Part shown: positions 10,137 to 20,419 of the stretch, one piece after another
Layout of the letters: every line of letters starts with the position of its first letter
Position numbering within the stretch: position 1 is the stretch's first letter
Source of the DNA: Corythucha ciliata
Taxonomy: Eukaryota; Arthropoda; Insecta; Hemiptera; Tingidae
Assembly: GCA_038030265.1 (NCBI GenBank)
Contig: CM075941.1
Coordinates: 46,314,164 to 46,378,163, forward strand
DNA length: 64,000 nt
Direction of reading: 5' to 3'
Program-made: the position numbers and the translations under genes
Notes under the pieces: generated by a model
Told to the model about the DNA's origin: nothing
The model's input: only the letters and a program-made list of their open reading frames with translations
Databases searched by the model: none

Positions 10137-12377
10137 GTTCTCTTCATGGCTGTGATCGGCCTCGCTCTCGTCATGATGTGTCTCAAAGGATTCAGCGGCC
10201 CCTGGTACAAGTACATGTTCCGCTTCGTCCTTCTATTCTCCTACATCATACCGTTGAGTCTCCGCGTTAATCTTGACATGGGCAAATCCTTCTACTCGTT
10301 TCAAATGCAGCGCGACCCTGAAATGCCCGGCTGCGTCGTTCGCTGTACGACCATCCCTGAAGAACTGGGACGAATCTCCTACATTCTGTCCGACAAAACT
10401 GGCACTCTGACTCAAAACTCGATGGTGTTTAAAAAGCTTCATATGGGCGGTCAGAAAAGTTACGTTCAAGAAAGTTTCAGCGAAGTCCGCGACTCGGTTT
10501 TGGAACACTTTAAACAGGACAATATCGAACATAAAAGGAGGGCGAGTCAGGTTAAATTGAAATCAAATAACGGCGGCGTCGACCTGTATGAAGCGGTTAA
10601 AGCGATCGCCATTTGTCATAATGTGACTCCGGTGTATGAACGGCAAACGGACGGTGGCGGCGGCCCTTTGGAAGCGCAGAGTGAGGCCGACGATGAATAT
10701 TGGGGCTCACGCGTCAGTTATCAAGCGTCGAGTCCTGATGAAATGGCTCTAGTCAAATGGGCGGAGGAAGTGGGACTGGCGCTCACTAAACGGGACCTTT
10801 CGTCGATTCAGTTGAAAACAGCGGCGAAAACTAAATTGAACTTTCAAATTTTACAGTTGTTCGCCTTCACTTCCGAGTCAAAAAGAATGGGAATAATTGT
10901 TAAAGAGGAGACAACCGGTCGTATCATTTTATACATGAAAGGAGCCGACGTTGTCATGAGAAACATTGTCTACCACCAGGACTGGCTTGACGAAGAAGTG
11001 TCCAATATGGCTCGTGAAGGTTTAAGAACACTGGTACTCGCTAGAAAGTTTCTGACCGCCGAACAGTACCACGACTTCGAGTCGAAATACAATAAAGCCA
11101 ACGCTGTAGCCACGGACAGAATGTCAGCCGTAGCGTCGGTCGTCGCCCTTTTGGAACGAGACATGGAACTGATTGGCGTCACTGGCGTGGAGGACAAACT
11201 TCAAGACAACGTGAAAACAACTTTGGAAACTCTTCATAACGCCGGCATTAAAATATGGATGTTGACAGGGGACAAACTGGAGACGGCTGTGTGTATCGCT
11301 AAGTCTAGCATGTTGGTTTCAAGGAACGAGGAAATTTTTGTGTTTGACGAAGTTACCGAAAGGACTGAAATTCACGAGCAACTTAATTCGGCACGAAAAA
11401 AAAATAAGTGCGTGCTTGTGTTGACGGGGTCCACGCTTGAGTGTTGTTTGAATTTCTACACGAGTGAGTTTATGGAATTGGCATGTAGGGCGCCCAGTGT
11501 CGTGTGCTGCCGCTGTTCACCAACACAAAAAGCGCAGGTTGTTAAATTGATTCAACAGCACACTGGAAAGCGTTGCGCCGCCGTGGGTGATGGAGGTAAT
11601 GACGTAAGCATGATTCAGGCGGCTGACGTTGGAATAGGGATAGCTGGTAAAGAGGGCAAACAGGCGTCACTTGCGGCTGACTTTTCCATAAATGGATTTT
11701 CTCAACTCTTGAGGCTTCTTTTGGTCCACGGACGGTACAGCTACAAGCGTTCGGCCTCACTGTCCCAATTCGTCATTCACCGAGGCCTTATCATATCAAC
11801 CATGCAGGCCATATTTTCAGCGGTATTCTACTTCTCATCAGTGTCCCTCTTCCCCGGTATCTTTATGGTGGGCTACGCCACACTTTTCACCATGTTCCCA
11901 GTATTCTCCCTTGTTCTGGACAAGGACGTGGAAGATCACATCGCTCTTCGCTACCCCGAGCTGTACAAAGAGCTAGCCAAAGGTCGATCCCTCTCCTTTA
12001 AAACATTCTTCCTTTGGGTGCTCATCAGCATCGTTCAAGGTGGCGTCATCATGTACGGAGCACTTGTTCTCTTCGAAGATGAATTCCTTCACATCGTCGC
12101 CATAAGCTTTACGGCGCTCATCCTCACGGAACTCATCATGGTCGCCCTGACCGTTCGCACCTGGCACTACATAATCATTCTCGCTGAGCTTGTGTCGTTC
12201 TCAATTTACGTGCTGTCTTTGGTCGTCCTACGTGGCTACTTCGACCCTATTTTCCTTCAAACGACCGATTTCGTTTGGAAAGTCGTCATGATCACCCTAC
12301 TGAGCTGTTTACCGCTGACTCTTTTGAAATGCTTACGTAAAAAATTCTCACCCCCGAGCTATTCCAAACTTTCTTAA
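10137..12377 (+). CDS. ATP9: Class-2 P4-ATPase (ATP9A/B, Neo1-like), coding exon 2
   Basis: Residues 322-1067. In order: TM3-TM4 with [17 protein letters not shown], the phosphorylation motif DKTGTLTQN (Asp at about residue 407), nucleotide-binding region with KGAD (about 589-592), TGDKLETA (about 698), the hinge [11 protein letters not shown] (about 805), six C-terminal membrane segments, and the C-terminus SPPSYSKLS, which closely resembles vertebrate ATP9 tails. All catalytic motifs are intact. The TM4 P4 motif is PLSL rather than the usual PISL. Total length 1,067 aa is close to vertebrate ATP9A. The 3' UTR holds a MITE (12424-12557), and AATAAA lies at 12597. No internal introns are needed. 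Confidence 0.97.
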   Translation, partial: VLFMAVIGLALVMMCLKGFSGPWYKYMFRFVLLFSYIIPLSLRVNLDMGKSFYSFQMQRDPEMPGCVVRCTTIPEELGRISYILSDKTGTLTQNSMVFKKLHMGGQKSYVQESFSEVRDSVLEHFKQDNIEHKRRASQVKLKSNNGGVDLYEAVKAIAICHNVTPVYERQTDGGGGPLEAQSEADDEYWGSRVSYQASSPDEMALVKWAEEVGLALTKRDLSSIQLKTAAKTKLNFQILQLFAFTSESKRMGIIVKEETTGRIILYMKGADVVMRNIVYHQDWLDEEVSNMAREGLRTLVLARKFLTAEQYHDFESKYNKANAVATDRMSAVASVVALLERDMELIGVTGVEDKLQDNVKTTLETLHNAGIKIWMLTGDKLETAVCIAKSSMLVSRNEEIFVFDEVTERTEIHEQLNSARKKNKCVLVLTGSTLECCLNFYTSEFMELACRAPSVVCCRCSPTQKAQVVKLIQQHTGKRCAAVGDGGNDVSMIQAADVGIGIAGKEGKQASLAADFSINGFSQLLRLLLVHGRYSYKRSASLSQFVIHRGLIISTMQAIFSAVFYFSSVSLFPGIFMVGYATLFTMFPVFSLVLDKDVEDHIALRYPELYKELAKGRSLSFKTFFLWVLISIVQGGVIMYGALVLFEDEFLHIVAISFTALILTELIMVALTVRTWHYIIILAELVSFSIYVLSLVVLRGYFDPIFLQTTDFVWKVVMITLLSCLPLTLLKCLRKKFSPPSYSKLS

Positions 12378-12423
12378 AGAAGAAAAAAATGCACACTAAT
12401 TTTACCTGATGAACGCTATTTTA

Positions 12424-12557
12424 TGGCGTTTTCCATTTCAATGCAATGTACAAGTGTGGTGTAAGTTTTTCCACCCGTCCTCTCTAAATTGAAACATTAT
12501 GTTTATGGAGAGGACCCCGCACTACACTTGTGTAGTGTGTTGAATGGAAATCGCTAT
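12424..12557. mobile_element. MITE copy 1 in the ATP9 3' UTR
   Basis: Ends GGCGTTTTCCATT and AATGGAAATCGC are inverted repeats and the interior is largely self-complementary. A second copy lies at 13953-14085 with very similar sequence throughout. TA flanks suggest a Tc1/mariner-type insertion. When transcribed it would fold into a hairpin. Confidence 0.8.
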
Positions 12558-12571
12558 TAATGTAATTTTAA

Positions 12572-12577
12572 TTTATT
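12572..12577 (-). terminator. Poly(A) signal of MRPS10
   Basis: AATAAA on the minus strand, 37 nt past the MRPS10 stop codon. Confidence 0.6.
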
Positions 12578-12596
12578 TAACTGTAATTTATATAAA

Positions 12597-12602
12597 AATA
12601 AA
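12597..12602 (+). terminator. Poly(A) signal of ATP9
   Basis: AATAAA 220 nt past the ATP9 stop codon. Cleavage 15-25 nt downstream would fall inside the last codons of MRPS10 on the other strand. Confidence 0.6.
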
Positions 12603-12613
12603 CTTTGGTTGTT

Positions 12614-13024
12614 TTAAACGTTTATCGACCCATCTATTTTTTCTGGAGGCTTAATATGTTCAGGCATAATCTCAAGAGCGACTTTAGTGACTTTCATAGC
12701 CACACCCTCAGGTAAGTTCCTCTGAACGTACTCCAAGTAAGTGTCACTCGTCGAGCCGGTCAGTTTGTGCAATTGAAGGAAACTGAAATACGTTCGCATC
12801 TCGTACTGAGTACGACACTTTTTATTGACGTGAACGCTTCGCAACAGGGTCAGACGGTCGTGACGAGCTTTGGACGGTGCCCAACGCTTGCCGACGTCGA
12901 TCGACAGTTCACGAGCGGCGGCGTCGAGAAATTTTGAATAGCTTTTAAGAACGGCCGGATCGTTGCCTCGCATTTCGAGTTCGATCATTTTGTACAGTTT
13001 GTCAGGCTGTTGTTGGTCCTCGGC
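12614..13024 (-). CDS. MRPS10: Mitochondrial ribosomal protein S10 (uS10m), exon 3
   Basis: 136 residues and the stop codon, holding the whole S10 domain of the mitochondrial small subunit. Family blocks: PDKLYKMIELEMRGNDPAVL, TLLRSVHVNKKCRTQYEMRT, LTGSTSDTYLEYVQRNLPEG and VAMKVTKVALEIMPEHIKPP. The exon begins at an acceptor (CTGTACTCAG|GCC) at 13024, phase 0. Human MRPS10 has the same blocks in the same order. The gene is convergent with ATP9, with stops 236 bp apart. Confidence 0.95.
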   Translation of the reverse strand, partial: AEDQQQPDKLYKMIELEMRGNDPAVLKSYSKFLDAAARELSIDVGKRWAPSKARHDRLTLLRSVHVNKKCRTQYEMRTYFSFLQLHKLTGSTSDTYLEYVQRNLPEGVAMKVTKVALEIMPEHIKPPEKIDGSINV

Positions 13025-13101
13025 CTGAGTACAGACATGACAGGGAAGTGGGATGTCTTAAAAAAGTAATTGGGAGGAGAAACTGTGTTATATGTAGATA
13101 C

Positions 13102-13197
13102 CGTTTGGTTCGTCTGCACGCTCAAACTGGACAACAGTCTTGGGCTCACAAAAGCCGGGATGAGGTTGACCCTTGGCACGATGCCTCTAAGTACGAT
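13102..13197 (-). CDS. MRPS10: MRPS10 exon 2 (predicted presequence part)
   Basis: 32 codons, phase 0 at both ends. The acceptor is CTTGTCTGTAG|ATC and the donor ACG|GTATCT. Residues read IVLRGIVPRVNLIPAFVSPR and then LLSSLSVQTNQT: basic and hydrophobic without acidic residues, as expected for a mitochondrial targeting peptide. Introns are 63 bp (13198-13260) and 77 bp (13025-13101). The exon is inferred from splice signals and frame; there is no conserved sequence to confirm it. Confidence 0.7.
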
Positions 13198-13260
13198 CTA
13201 CAGACAAGACAGAGGCCCAACTGATGATATTTTGGGTAAACTATCGAAGGAAATACTCAC

Positions 13261-13278
13261 ATTGAAGGGAACCATCAT
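13261..13278 (-). CDS. MRPS10: MRPS10 exon 1 (start codon)
   Basis: ATGATGGTTCCCTTCAAT (MMVPFN) followed by the donor GTGAGTAT. Joining the three exons gives a 174-residue protein. The donor is near-consensus, but an upstream start or exon is not excluded. Confidence 0.6.
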
Positions 13279-13600
13279 GTTCCTGTATTTGGAATGACGA
13301 AATGTTCAAAATGTTTGGAGAAAACTAAGAAATACAGCTCAAGCTTCACACTTCTTCTTTATCACTTATCTTATCAAGGCCCTTGCAACCCAACAATAAC
13401 CTCCGACCAGCCCCCCCCCACGATTACCATCATTATCACTATCAATTGCTTGGATCTGGGGGTTGCAATAAAGGACGGTAAAACGCATTAAATTACGAAT
13501 AACGCACATTGTATCCATTAAATCATCGTTGCAGTGGGACCTAAACGATTTCAACGAGGTGTAGGAGAATTATGGGAAAAGGACCCACCCACCTCTCGGG
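13279..13600. other. Upstream side of MRPS10; no other gene seen
   Basis: Unique sequence with a C-run near 13411-13419. It probably contains the MRPS10 promoter, but no TATA box or other defined element is visible. Confidence 0.35.
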
Positions 13601-13952
13601 TTGTTCACTTAGGTGGGAAATGGCCAAATAAACTGACAATTAGTGCTCTGAAAATTGCCAGACACGGATATTCACGATTGAAAAATGGCAAACCTGACGA
13701 CCTGCGCTTTTAAATTAGCAAAACTATTCATTTGTACCAAAAATTTGTAAATCCGGCGATTCGTGCCTTATAAATGGTCAAACTAACAGTTCGCACCCTA
13801 ATATTGACTTTTGCTGACGATTCGTCTGCTGGAAATAGTCAAACGTTTATAAACGTTTATCACACCCTAAAAATTGCTTAAATAACGATTCTCTCCTTGG
13901 AAATGCTTAATTTGTTTGCTTAAAATGATGACTCACACCTTTAAAATGGCTA

Positions 13953-14085
13953 ATAGCGTTTTCCATTCATTGCAATACACTTGTGGGGTGTAAGTTTTTC
14001 CACCCGTCCTCTCTGAATTAAAACATATGTTTATGGAGAGGACGGTGCACTACACTTGTGTAGTGTGTCGAATGGAAATCGCTGT
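13953..14085. mobile_element. MITE copy 2, inserted in a type B unit
   Basis: Ends ATAGCGTTTTCCATTC and GAATGGAAATCGCTGT. The flanking GGCTA and TAAACTG together restore the normal array unit GGCTAAACTGACGATTCGCG, so the target duplication is TA. Same family as 12424-12557. Confidence 0.85.
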
Positions 14086-14227
14086 TAAACTGACGATTCG
14101 CGCTTCTAAAACAACCGAAGCGACAACTAACGACCTGTGAAAATAGCAAACTGACCGCGTTCGGCCCTAGAAATAGCTTGGCGGACTATTCCAGTCCAAA
14201 AAAAAAATGGTAAATCCTACTATTTTC

Positions 14228-14841
14228 GGGAGATCCTAAATTATACTGACGCACATAAAAATCACCCAGCACCCCTCGAAAATTGAAATTTTCCCATTTT
14301 TTATTACCCATAAAGATACAATTACATCATGATACAATTACTCCATCAACAGAACAAGAAAAATCCCAGTACTTATGGTACCTCCCCCCCGCGCCAAAGT
14401 CGGATAATGTCGAAGGAAACGCCCGGCACCCCCCAAAAAAGATTATTTTTTGGTATTTTCCTTCTCATGCAGTAACTACTACCTAATAGGCAGTAACGTA
14501 CTGAGAAATAAGTCACAAAATCCAAGGGAGGTACTAGAAAAGTACTAGGATTTTCTGACTTATTTCTCAGTACGTTACTGCCTATTAGGTAGTAGTTACT
14601 GCTTGTGTAGGAACATTCCAAAAAATAATCTTTTTTGCGGGGTGCCGGGCGTTTTGTTTGACATTTTTCGACTTAGGCGCGGGAGGAGGTACCATAAGTA
14701 CTAGGATTTTTCCTGTTCTGTTGATGGGGTAGCCTGCTGATGATGTAATTGTATCATTATGAGTCATAAAAAATGGGAAATTTTCAATTTTCGAGGGGCG
14801 CCGGGTGATTTTTACGTGCGTCAGTAAATTAGGATGTCCCG
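14228..14841. mobile_element. 614-bp foldback element with 8-bp target duplication
   Basis: CTATTTTC occurs directly before (14220-14227) and after (14842-14849). The termini GGGAGATCCTAAATT and AATTAGGATGTCCCG are inverted, and the arms stay complementary almost to the centre near 14550. The colinear copy at about 60033-60049 has a single CTATTTTCTTACAAATA, the empty site. No coding capacity. Confidence 0.88.
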
Positions 14842-14979
14842 CTATTTTCTTACAAATATTGGTAAAATCGGATATACAAGTCCAGGTGATTATTCGCACC
14901 CAAAGAATGGCAAAAATGACTGTATATGTGCCTTAAAAATGGCGATAAAAGTGCAGATTCACGGACAATTGGGGCTTAA

Positions 14980-16330
14980 AACATGGGAGTTTTTGATCCC
15001 CTTTCCCCTGAAACAGTCAAGTACTAGAACCTCTCAACTCTGTCATAAACAATTGTTAATGTTGTCACAGAAACTGTCAATTTCGCCTGGGAACTGTAAA
15101 TTTCTAGTTGAAATTATCAATTTCGACCTAACACTGTCAATTTTGTCCTATAAACTGTAAATTTCGTACATGAGACTGTCAATTTCGTCCTATGAAGGTC
15201 AATTTCGTCATTCAAAACGGTCAATTTCGTTATCAAATCTATCGATATCATTCTAAAACTGCCATATTTCATCCTTTAATCTGTTAATTTCGCCCTAGAA
15301 ACTGTCAACGGATTTTGGAAACTGAGGGTTTCCAAGCCCCTTCACCGGAAACCGTCGAGTGCTAGAAACTGTCAATTTCATCGTTCAAATCTGTTAATTT
15401 CACCCAATAAACTGTCAAATAAATTTTCAAATAGGTAAATTTCGTCCTGGAAACTATCAGTTTTAACCTCAAAGCAGTCAACTTCATCCTGAAAACTGTT
15501 GCTTTCGTCGTAGTATTGTCAATTTCATCCTAGTATTATTCATTTCGTCCTAGTATTGTAAATTTCGTCCTCGAAACAGTCAATATCGTCGCAAAACCTG
15601 TCAATGTCGTTTTAAAACTGCCAATTTCGTCCTGTAAAATGAAAATTTCTAAAAACTGCCTACTTCGGCATTAAAAACTGTCAATTTCGTCCTAGCACAA
15701 ACCGTCAATTTCTTCCTAATAATTTCATCGTTCAAAACTGTTAATTTCGTCCTGGAAACTATCAACGGGCATTTGTCCCGTAAACAGTCACTCAGTCAGT
15801 TTCGTTCTAGACACTGTCCATTTTGTCCAGGAAATTGTAAATTTCGTCGTCAAAACTGTCAATGTCGAGCTAAAACTCCCAATTTCATCCTGTAAACTGT
15901 CAATTTCGTCTTCGAATCCGCAACTTTCACCCGGGAAACTGACATTTTCGACATTCAAAACTGATTTTCGTACTTTGAACTGTCAATTTCGTCAAACAAT
16001 ACTGTCAATTTTGACCTGGAGGCTCAATTTCCTTCTACATAACAAATTATCCCGAACCTTAATTTCTAGGGTAAACATATTGGACATGGGGTTTCTAAGC
16101 CCCTTCACCGGAAACAGTCGAGTAGTTAGAAACTATCAATATCGTCGTTCAAACTGTGAGTTTTGTCCTGGAATTTATTAATGGACATTATTTGTCCAAG
16201 AAGTGTCAATTTCGTTCTAGAAACTATAAATTTCGTCCTGGTAAGACTGCCAATTTCACCGTAGACACTGTAAATTTCGACGTAAAAAACTGCCAATTTC
16301 GTCGACTGTAAATGTGTTCCTAACCTTCTT
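14980..16330 (+). repeat. Type C degenerate minisatellite
   Basis: Units of about 20-21 bp with the core ACTGTCAATTTCGTCCT. A longer landmark with CCCCTTCACCGGAAAC and GTCGAGT recurs at about 15335 and 16100, with a diverged form near 15000, giving a higher-order repeat. The same array follows type B at 60590. Confidence 0.8.
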
Positions 16331-16921
16331 TGGTTTTGACAACCCTTATCTTCCTTCCTTTCAATGTTATTTATCACCTACTCAATCACGGACCACCCAC
16401 CCCTTAGAGAGGTGTAGCGGCTGCTACACCATGGATATAGTGTGGGCGCTACTGGATCGCTGAGAGCCGCCTTCGTCTGTTTTCGGCTGCCCCGAACAAC
16501 AAACGTCTCAAAAGATGAAGGGACGCCCAACACGAAAAAAATAAGAGAAGAAGGAGCACCCAAGCCAGAACCTTGAGAACATCACTGGGAGGGGGGGGGG
16601 AGAAAATACATTTTTCGCGCTACTGTGACTAAAATGTCGTTTTAGCCACTGTTTTGAAGATGAAACAGTCGTCTTAAGTTGCACTTTAGCCACTGTTTTG
16701 AAAGCGAGCGAAACGGAGCTTATCAGACGGTTTCACCGCAGGTTCCATCTTCCACAGTCTTTTCATTTCTAAGTGAGTGAGATGTGAGTTGTTGACGTCT
16801 TCAAAGGTGTTCACATTGATGGAGGACTTTGTGCTTAATAGTGAACCCGATAGTGCTAGGGTGCTCACGCGAAAAATAGCGTATGCAACTCGTGGAAAAT
16901 AGTATTTTACCTGTTCGTGTG
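16331..16921. other. Unique sequence, no recognised gene
   Basis: Contains a G-run near 16590-16600 and the word TTTAGCCACTGTTTTGAA twice (about 16642 and 16686). An open minus-strand frame at 16686-16868 lacks a recognisable domain or splice support. Confidence 0.35.
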
Positions 16922-16970
16922 TTTTTTTAGTGAACGAGGCGTACGCTGTACGCCTCGTTCACTAAAAAAA
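16922..16970. repeat. Perfect 23-bp hairpin with 3-nt loop
   Basis: T7 plus AGTGAACGAGGCGTAC, loop GCT, then the exact reverse complement plus A7. The stem has no mismatch, in strong contrast to the degraded repeats around it. The A-run continues to about 16981. Confidence 0.9.
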
Positions 16971-17181
16971 AAAAAAAAAAAATCGCAGATAAAATCACAC
17001 TTTATCCACTCATTGTAGATCGGAGCCGGAAGCTGCCTGGGGGCGACCAGAACAAATAGGATTGACGAAGATTGCACTCAAGGTGCGGTCCAGTCTCCGT
17101 ATAGTTGCAAATACACTTCTGTTTAAAAATGTTCACCTATAATTAATTATTGTATTTGGAAATAAATACATAAATCATTAA

Positions 17182-17338
17182 GGGGGAGTTGTACATGTGT
17201 TTCCTCGACCACCTCCAATCATACCTCGCCTACTCCGCGTTAGGAAATTACCGCCGTATTTCTGCACCAATCGTGGACTTCAAGGGCTCATTTAAATCTT
17301 CAGGAAATTCCGCACAAGCGTACGATCTTGCTTTCCTA
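17182..17338 (+). mobile_element. Half copy of the TTAA foldback element
   Basis: Starts after TTAA (17178-17181) with GGGGGAGTTGTACATGTG and follows one arm of the elements at 2797 and 47456 up to TTTCCTAAATAAG, then stops. The second arm and right TTAA are missing. Confidence 0.8.
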
Positions 17339-17339
17339 A

Positions 17340-17850
17340 ATAAGTCTGTCTGGCTCACTAAGAAAACAATTTCTCAGATTCCACACTCTATAAAATGAAA
17401 GTTCATGGATTTTTCTCGCCAAAAAGACATTTTCGTTGGTCTGTCTCTCTATAAAATAATTTCCTGAATTTCGCTCACTAAAAAAGAACTAGTACCTAGT
17501 TGATAACCAATTTCGCGGAAATTTTACGCACTAAAACCCCAATTTTTCAGGTTTGACTCACTACAAAACAATTTCGCTAATTTCGCCCTCTAAAAACCAA
17601 TTCGCGAAAATATCTTGGATTTCACTCGCTAAAATCCTAAAATTTCGTGGATTTTTTTTTCTCAACCCCTAATTTCGTGGGGTTGCCTCATTCAAGACAC
17701 GAATTACGCGGTTAAGGTAGAGTGGTTAAAGCATTTTCGCAATTCTGACTCATTAAAACGCAAATTTCGTTGGATTTGATCGCTACAGAACCAATTTCGA
17801 GGGCCTTGGTTCACTAAAACGCTAATTTCGCGGGGTTTTCTCGCTGATGA
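17340..17850 (+). repeat. Type E minisatellite
   Basis: Irregular units with CCAATTTCGTGGATTT and CTCACTAAAA. Confidence 0.6.
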
Positions 17851-18629
17851 ACTAAACCACTGGATCTGAGTGGGCATTTTTCTTTCAAAGTATTCCGATT
17901 TCAGCCGGACACGGTTTATGAGTCCCTCGGACAATTGTCAATTGAGGAAAAGCCACCAGTCTCCCGGCCAAAACGCACCTATGGGGGGCCATTAGTGCGT
18001 CCAAACAAAAATTATTGTTTTCACGATGCCATTTTGGTTTAGCCCGAGTTTCCGACGAACCGGAGGAAAAAAATATTGTTGAATCAGTTAATTCCCCTGA
18101 TAGGGGGGGGGGGAGGTCAAAATGTTTGTCTTAGCGTTCGATTGGTCAATATCGGTGGTCGTTGCCATCATGTGTTTTAAAACAGTATGGCTAATATTCT
18201 CCTTGGCATGTTACCAGTTTTCTGGCCCAACCGGCAAATCACGGGCTGAATGGACGAGAATATATTCGAGTGCTTACAGGTGCGAAAAATCGCCGTTTCC
18301 TGTCTGAAAGTGAAAACCCCAGCATCAGCATAATTACCAATCAAGTGTAGGATATAGCCACTAATAAAAGCTAAATGGCGGATTTATGTGCCGAACAAAC
18401 CGCAGTTTTTGCTCTTTTACTTCAATTTAGTGCATTCCTTTTTGAAAGTGCACTATTTGTTTTTGTTTCTCTTGTTTGCTTGTTTTAGTTCTTTTGCTTT
18501 TTTATATTATATGTTATATATTATATATTATACATATTATATGTTTAATTTTTCGTATTTTTTACTACGTTGGACTGGGCTGGAGTACTCTGAGTAAGTG
18601 TTCTGACCCCCTGAACCTGAACGACTGAA
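17851..18629. other. No gene seen; TA-rich microsatellite near 18500-18545
   Basis: A G-run at 18103-18112 and a TATATTATA simple repeat. Hydrophobic open frames here reflect T-rich sequence. Confidence 0.4.
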
Positions 18630-19130
18630 ACACTGAACCACAGAAAGCCATTTTTCCACAAAATGCACTAACCACAAAATAATTTAACCATAAAAAGATC
18701 TAAACACGTAATGCTCTAACCACAAAATGATCCAACCACAAATTGTTCTGACCTAAACATTCTCTAACCACAAAATGCTCTAACCAGAAAAGCTTGGTTC
18801 CCATAAGGCAATCACAAAAATCTCTGAACACGACGAGCCCTGATCATGAAAGTCTAACCAATGAAAAATTGAATCCCAAAGACTTGAACACAAAGAGACT
18901 AAACGCTGACAGCTGCAACCCCAAAATGCTCCAACCACAAAAAACTCGAACCACAGAAAGCAGCAACTTTAAAATCCGCTCCAACGCTCCAACAAAAGAA
19001 AGCTCTAACAACAAAACCGTCAAACCAATAATGCGCTCACCACAAAAGCTTGAACCCCAAAAAGCTTTAACCACGAAACGCCCTGACCACAGAAAAAGTG
19101 AATCACAAAAACACCCGACAAAACGTACCT
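18630..19130 (+). repeat. Type F minisatellite
   Basis: Units of about 17 bp reading CTCTAACCACAAAATG and variants. The predicted frame at 18794-19138 is repeat translation (repeating KLEPQKALTT-like words). A short patch of the same repeat is at 48300-48380. Confidence 0.7.
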
Positions 19131-20118
19131 ACAGTTAAAAAAAGTATCTGAAAGGTGAAAAAGAAAAAAAGGCTGATTAAACGAATGTGACGTTCATTAA
19201 TTAGTCTCACTTGATGTACCAGGCGAGGATCACGTGCGTTTTCATTCCAAGAATAAAATTACGTGCCCAATGTAATTTTTTGTTTTTAGAAATGTAGAGC
19301 AGAATCCGGGACAAATTGCGTGCAGGGATGACGTTGCGGAACTGTCACGGGCACTCCTGGATGGTTGGCAACCCTATACCCTGCAACCACCAATGGCGCG
19401 CCATTGGCCACACTGACGTTGTTTACGGGTGAGTAACGCTGTTAAGAACTGGTGTAAAAATTATGCGGCACGCCCTTATTTCCTGTGGTCTACCGTAATT
19501 ATTCAAGTTATGCAATAATCTGCATGACCCATACATCTTGAGTTCTGCGGCATAACTTGAATGAGATCCCGGCTGTTCATAGTAATTCTGATGTTACTTA
19601 TAGAGCTGAATTACTGGAACCGGTTGGGGAGGCTGCCCAACACTTGACACTGCCCACACTCCGCAACACTGAGTGGTTTTGGTGGGTGGGGGAGCGTTGA
19701 GGGAGTAAACTTTTTTTGGACCGAATACTTTTAATTTGGAGGCACAGTGGACCGTCCAGGGCCGTTATAAATATTAAATAACACCCGCTAAATAAGTTAG
19801 TTCTATAACTTTAAAAAAATCCGTTGCACAGTTGAAATACTCGTTAGGCAGAACATTTTAAATCTGAAATTCCTGAAACAAAATGCCTGCCCTCTTCCCC
19901 ATTCATAACTATAACAGTCCGTAATTCAGACCAGCTCATAAATCAGACTGTGAGGGAGAGGGTCGTCATTTTGTCGCATAAAATTCAAAAGATTCACAAA
20001 GTATACAAAAAATAAACTTACATGATGACGAGGTGTAGGCTGCTGTTATCGGTGAGAGACATCGCGAACATTGGGGGATTGGGGTGGGGGGTGGGGTACT
20101 ACTTTTTTGTCGCACAAT
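19131..20118. other. No recognised gene
   Basis: Unique sequence. A GC-rich patch at 19320-19440 is open on + (GHSWMVGNPIPCNHQWR) but has no splice or homology support. Confidence 0.3.
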
Positions 20119-20338
20119 TTATAAAGTTTCACACTCTCCAGTGAATTTATCCACTCGCAGGGCAGGGCAGGGCAGGGCAGGGCCGAAAACCACCCGTTCA
20201 CAATCGCGGTCGCGCGCGCACACAACACACTCGCTGCGCGGTGTCAGACACACGACACTGTCGATCACAAACGGATTCTGACACCGCGGTCCGTGGCACT
20301 CGCGGATACGAATTCCAATGCTGATGAGGATGATGAAT
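20119..20338 (-). CDS. Candidate terminal exon, six-cysteine segment (unrecognised)
   Basis: The minus strand shows a pyrimidine-rich stretch (CTT repeat), an acceptor TTTTTCAG and an open frame to a stop at 20119. After a hydrophobic run (FIILISIGIRI) come six cysteines with spacing C-x4-C-x10-C-x6-C-x2-C-x5-C. This could be a secreted or membrane-anchored Cys-rich piece, or chance. The end contains a (GGGCA)n tandem (20158-20182), which weakens the case. No family recognised and no function assigned. Confidence 0.25.
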
Positions 20339-20364
20339 CTGAAAAAGACAATGAAACGGAACGG

Positions 20365-20395
20365 TGAAGAAGAAGAAGAAGAAGAAGAAGAAGAC
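20365..20395. repeat. GAA/TTC microsatellite
   Basis: About nine GAA units. On the minus strand it forms the pyrimidine tract before the acceptor at 20339. Confidence 0.85.
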
Positions 20396-20419
20396 AAAAT
20401 AATAATCTGCGGCCAATCA

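Larger units (their letters stand above)
13600..14975 (+). repeat. Type B minisatellite, copy colinear with 59340-60580
   Basis: 30-bp units with CTAAACTGACGATTCGCGC. It shares ordered landmarks with the block at 59.3-60.6 kb (for example AATAGCTTGGCGGACTATTC and CTATTTTCTTACAAATA). It is interrupted by a MITE (13953-14085) and a foldback element (14228-14841). Confidence 0.8.

Noticed and set aside
18794..19138. 114-codon Asn/Lys/Thr-rich frame
   Set aside because: Translation of type F repeats.
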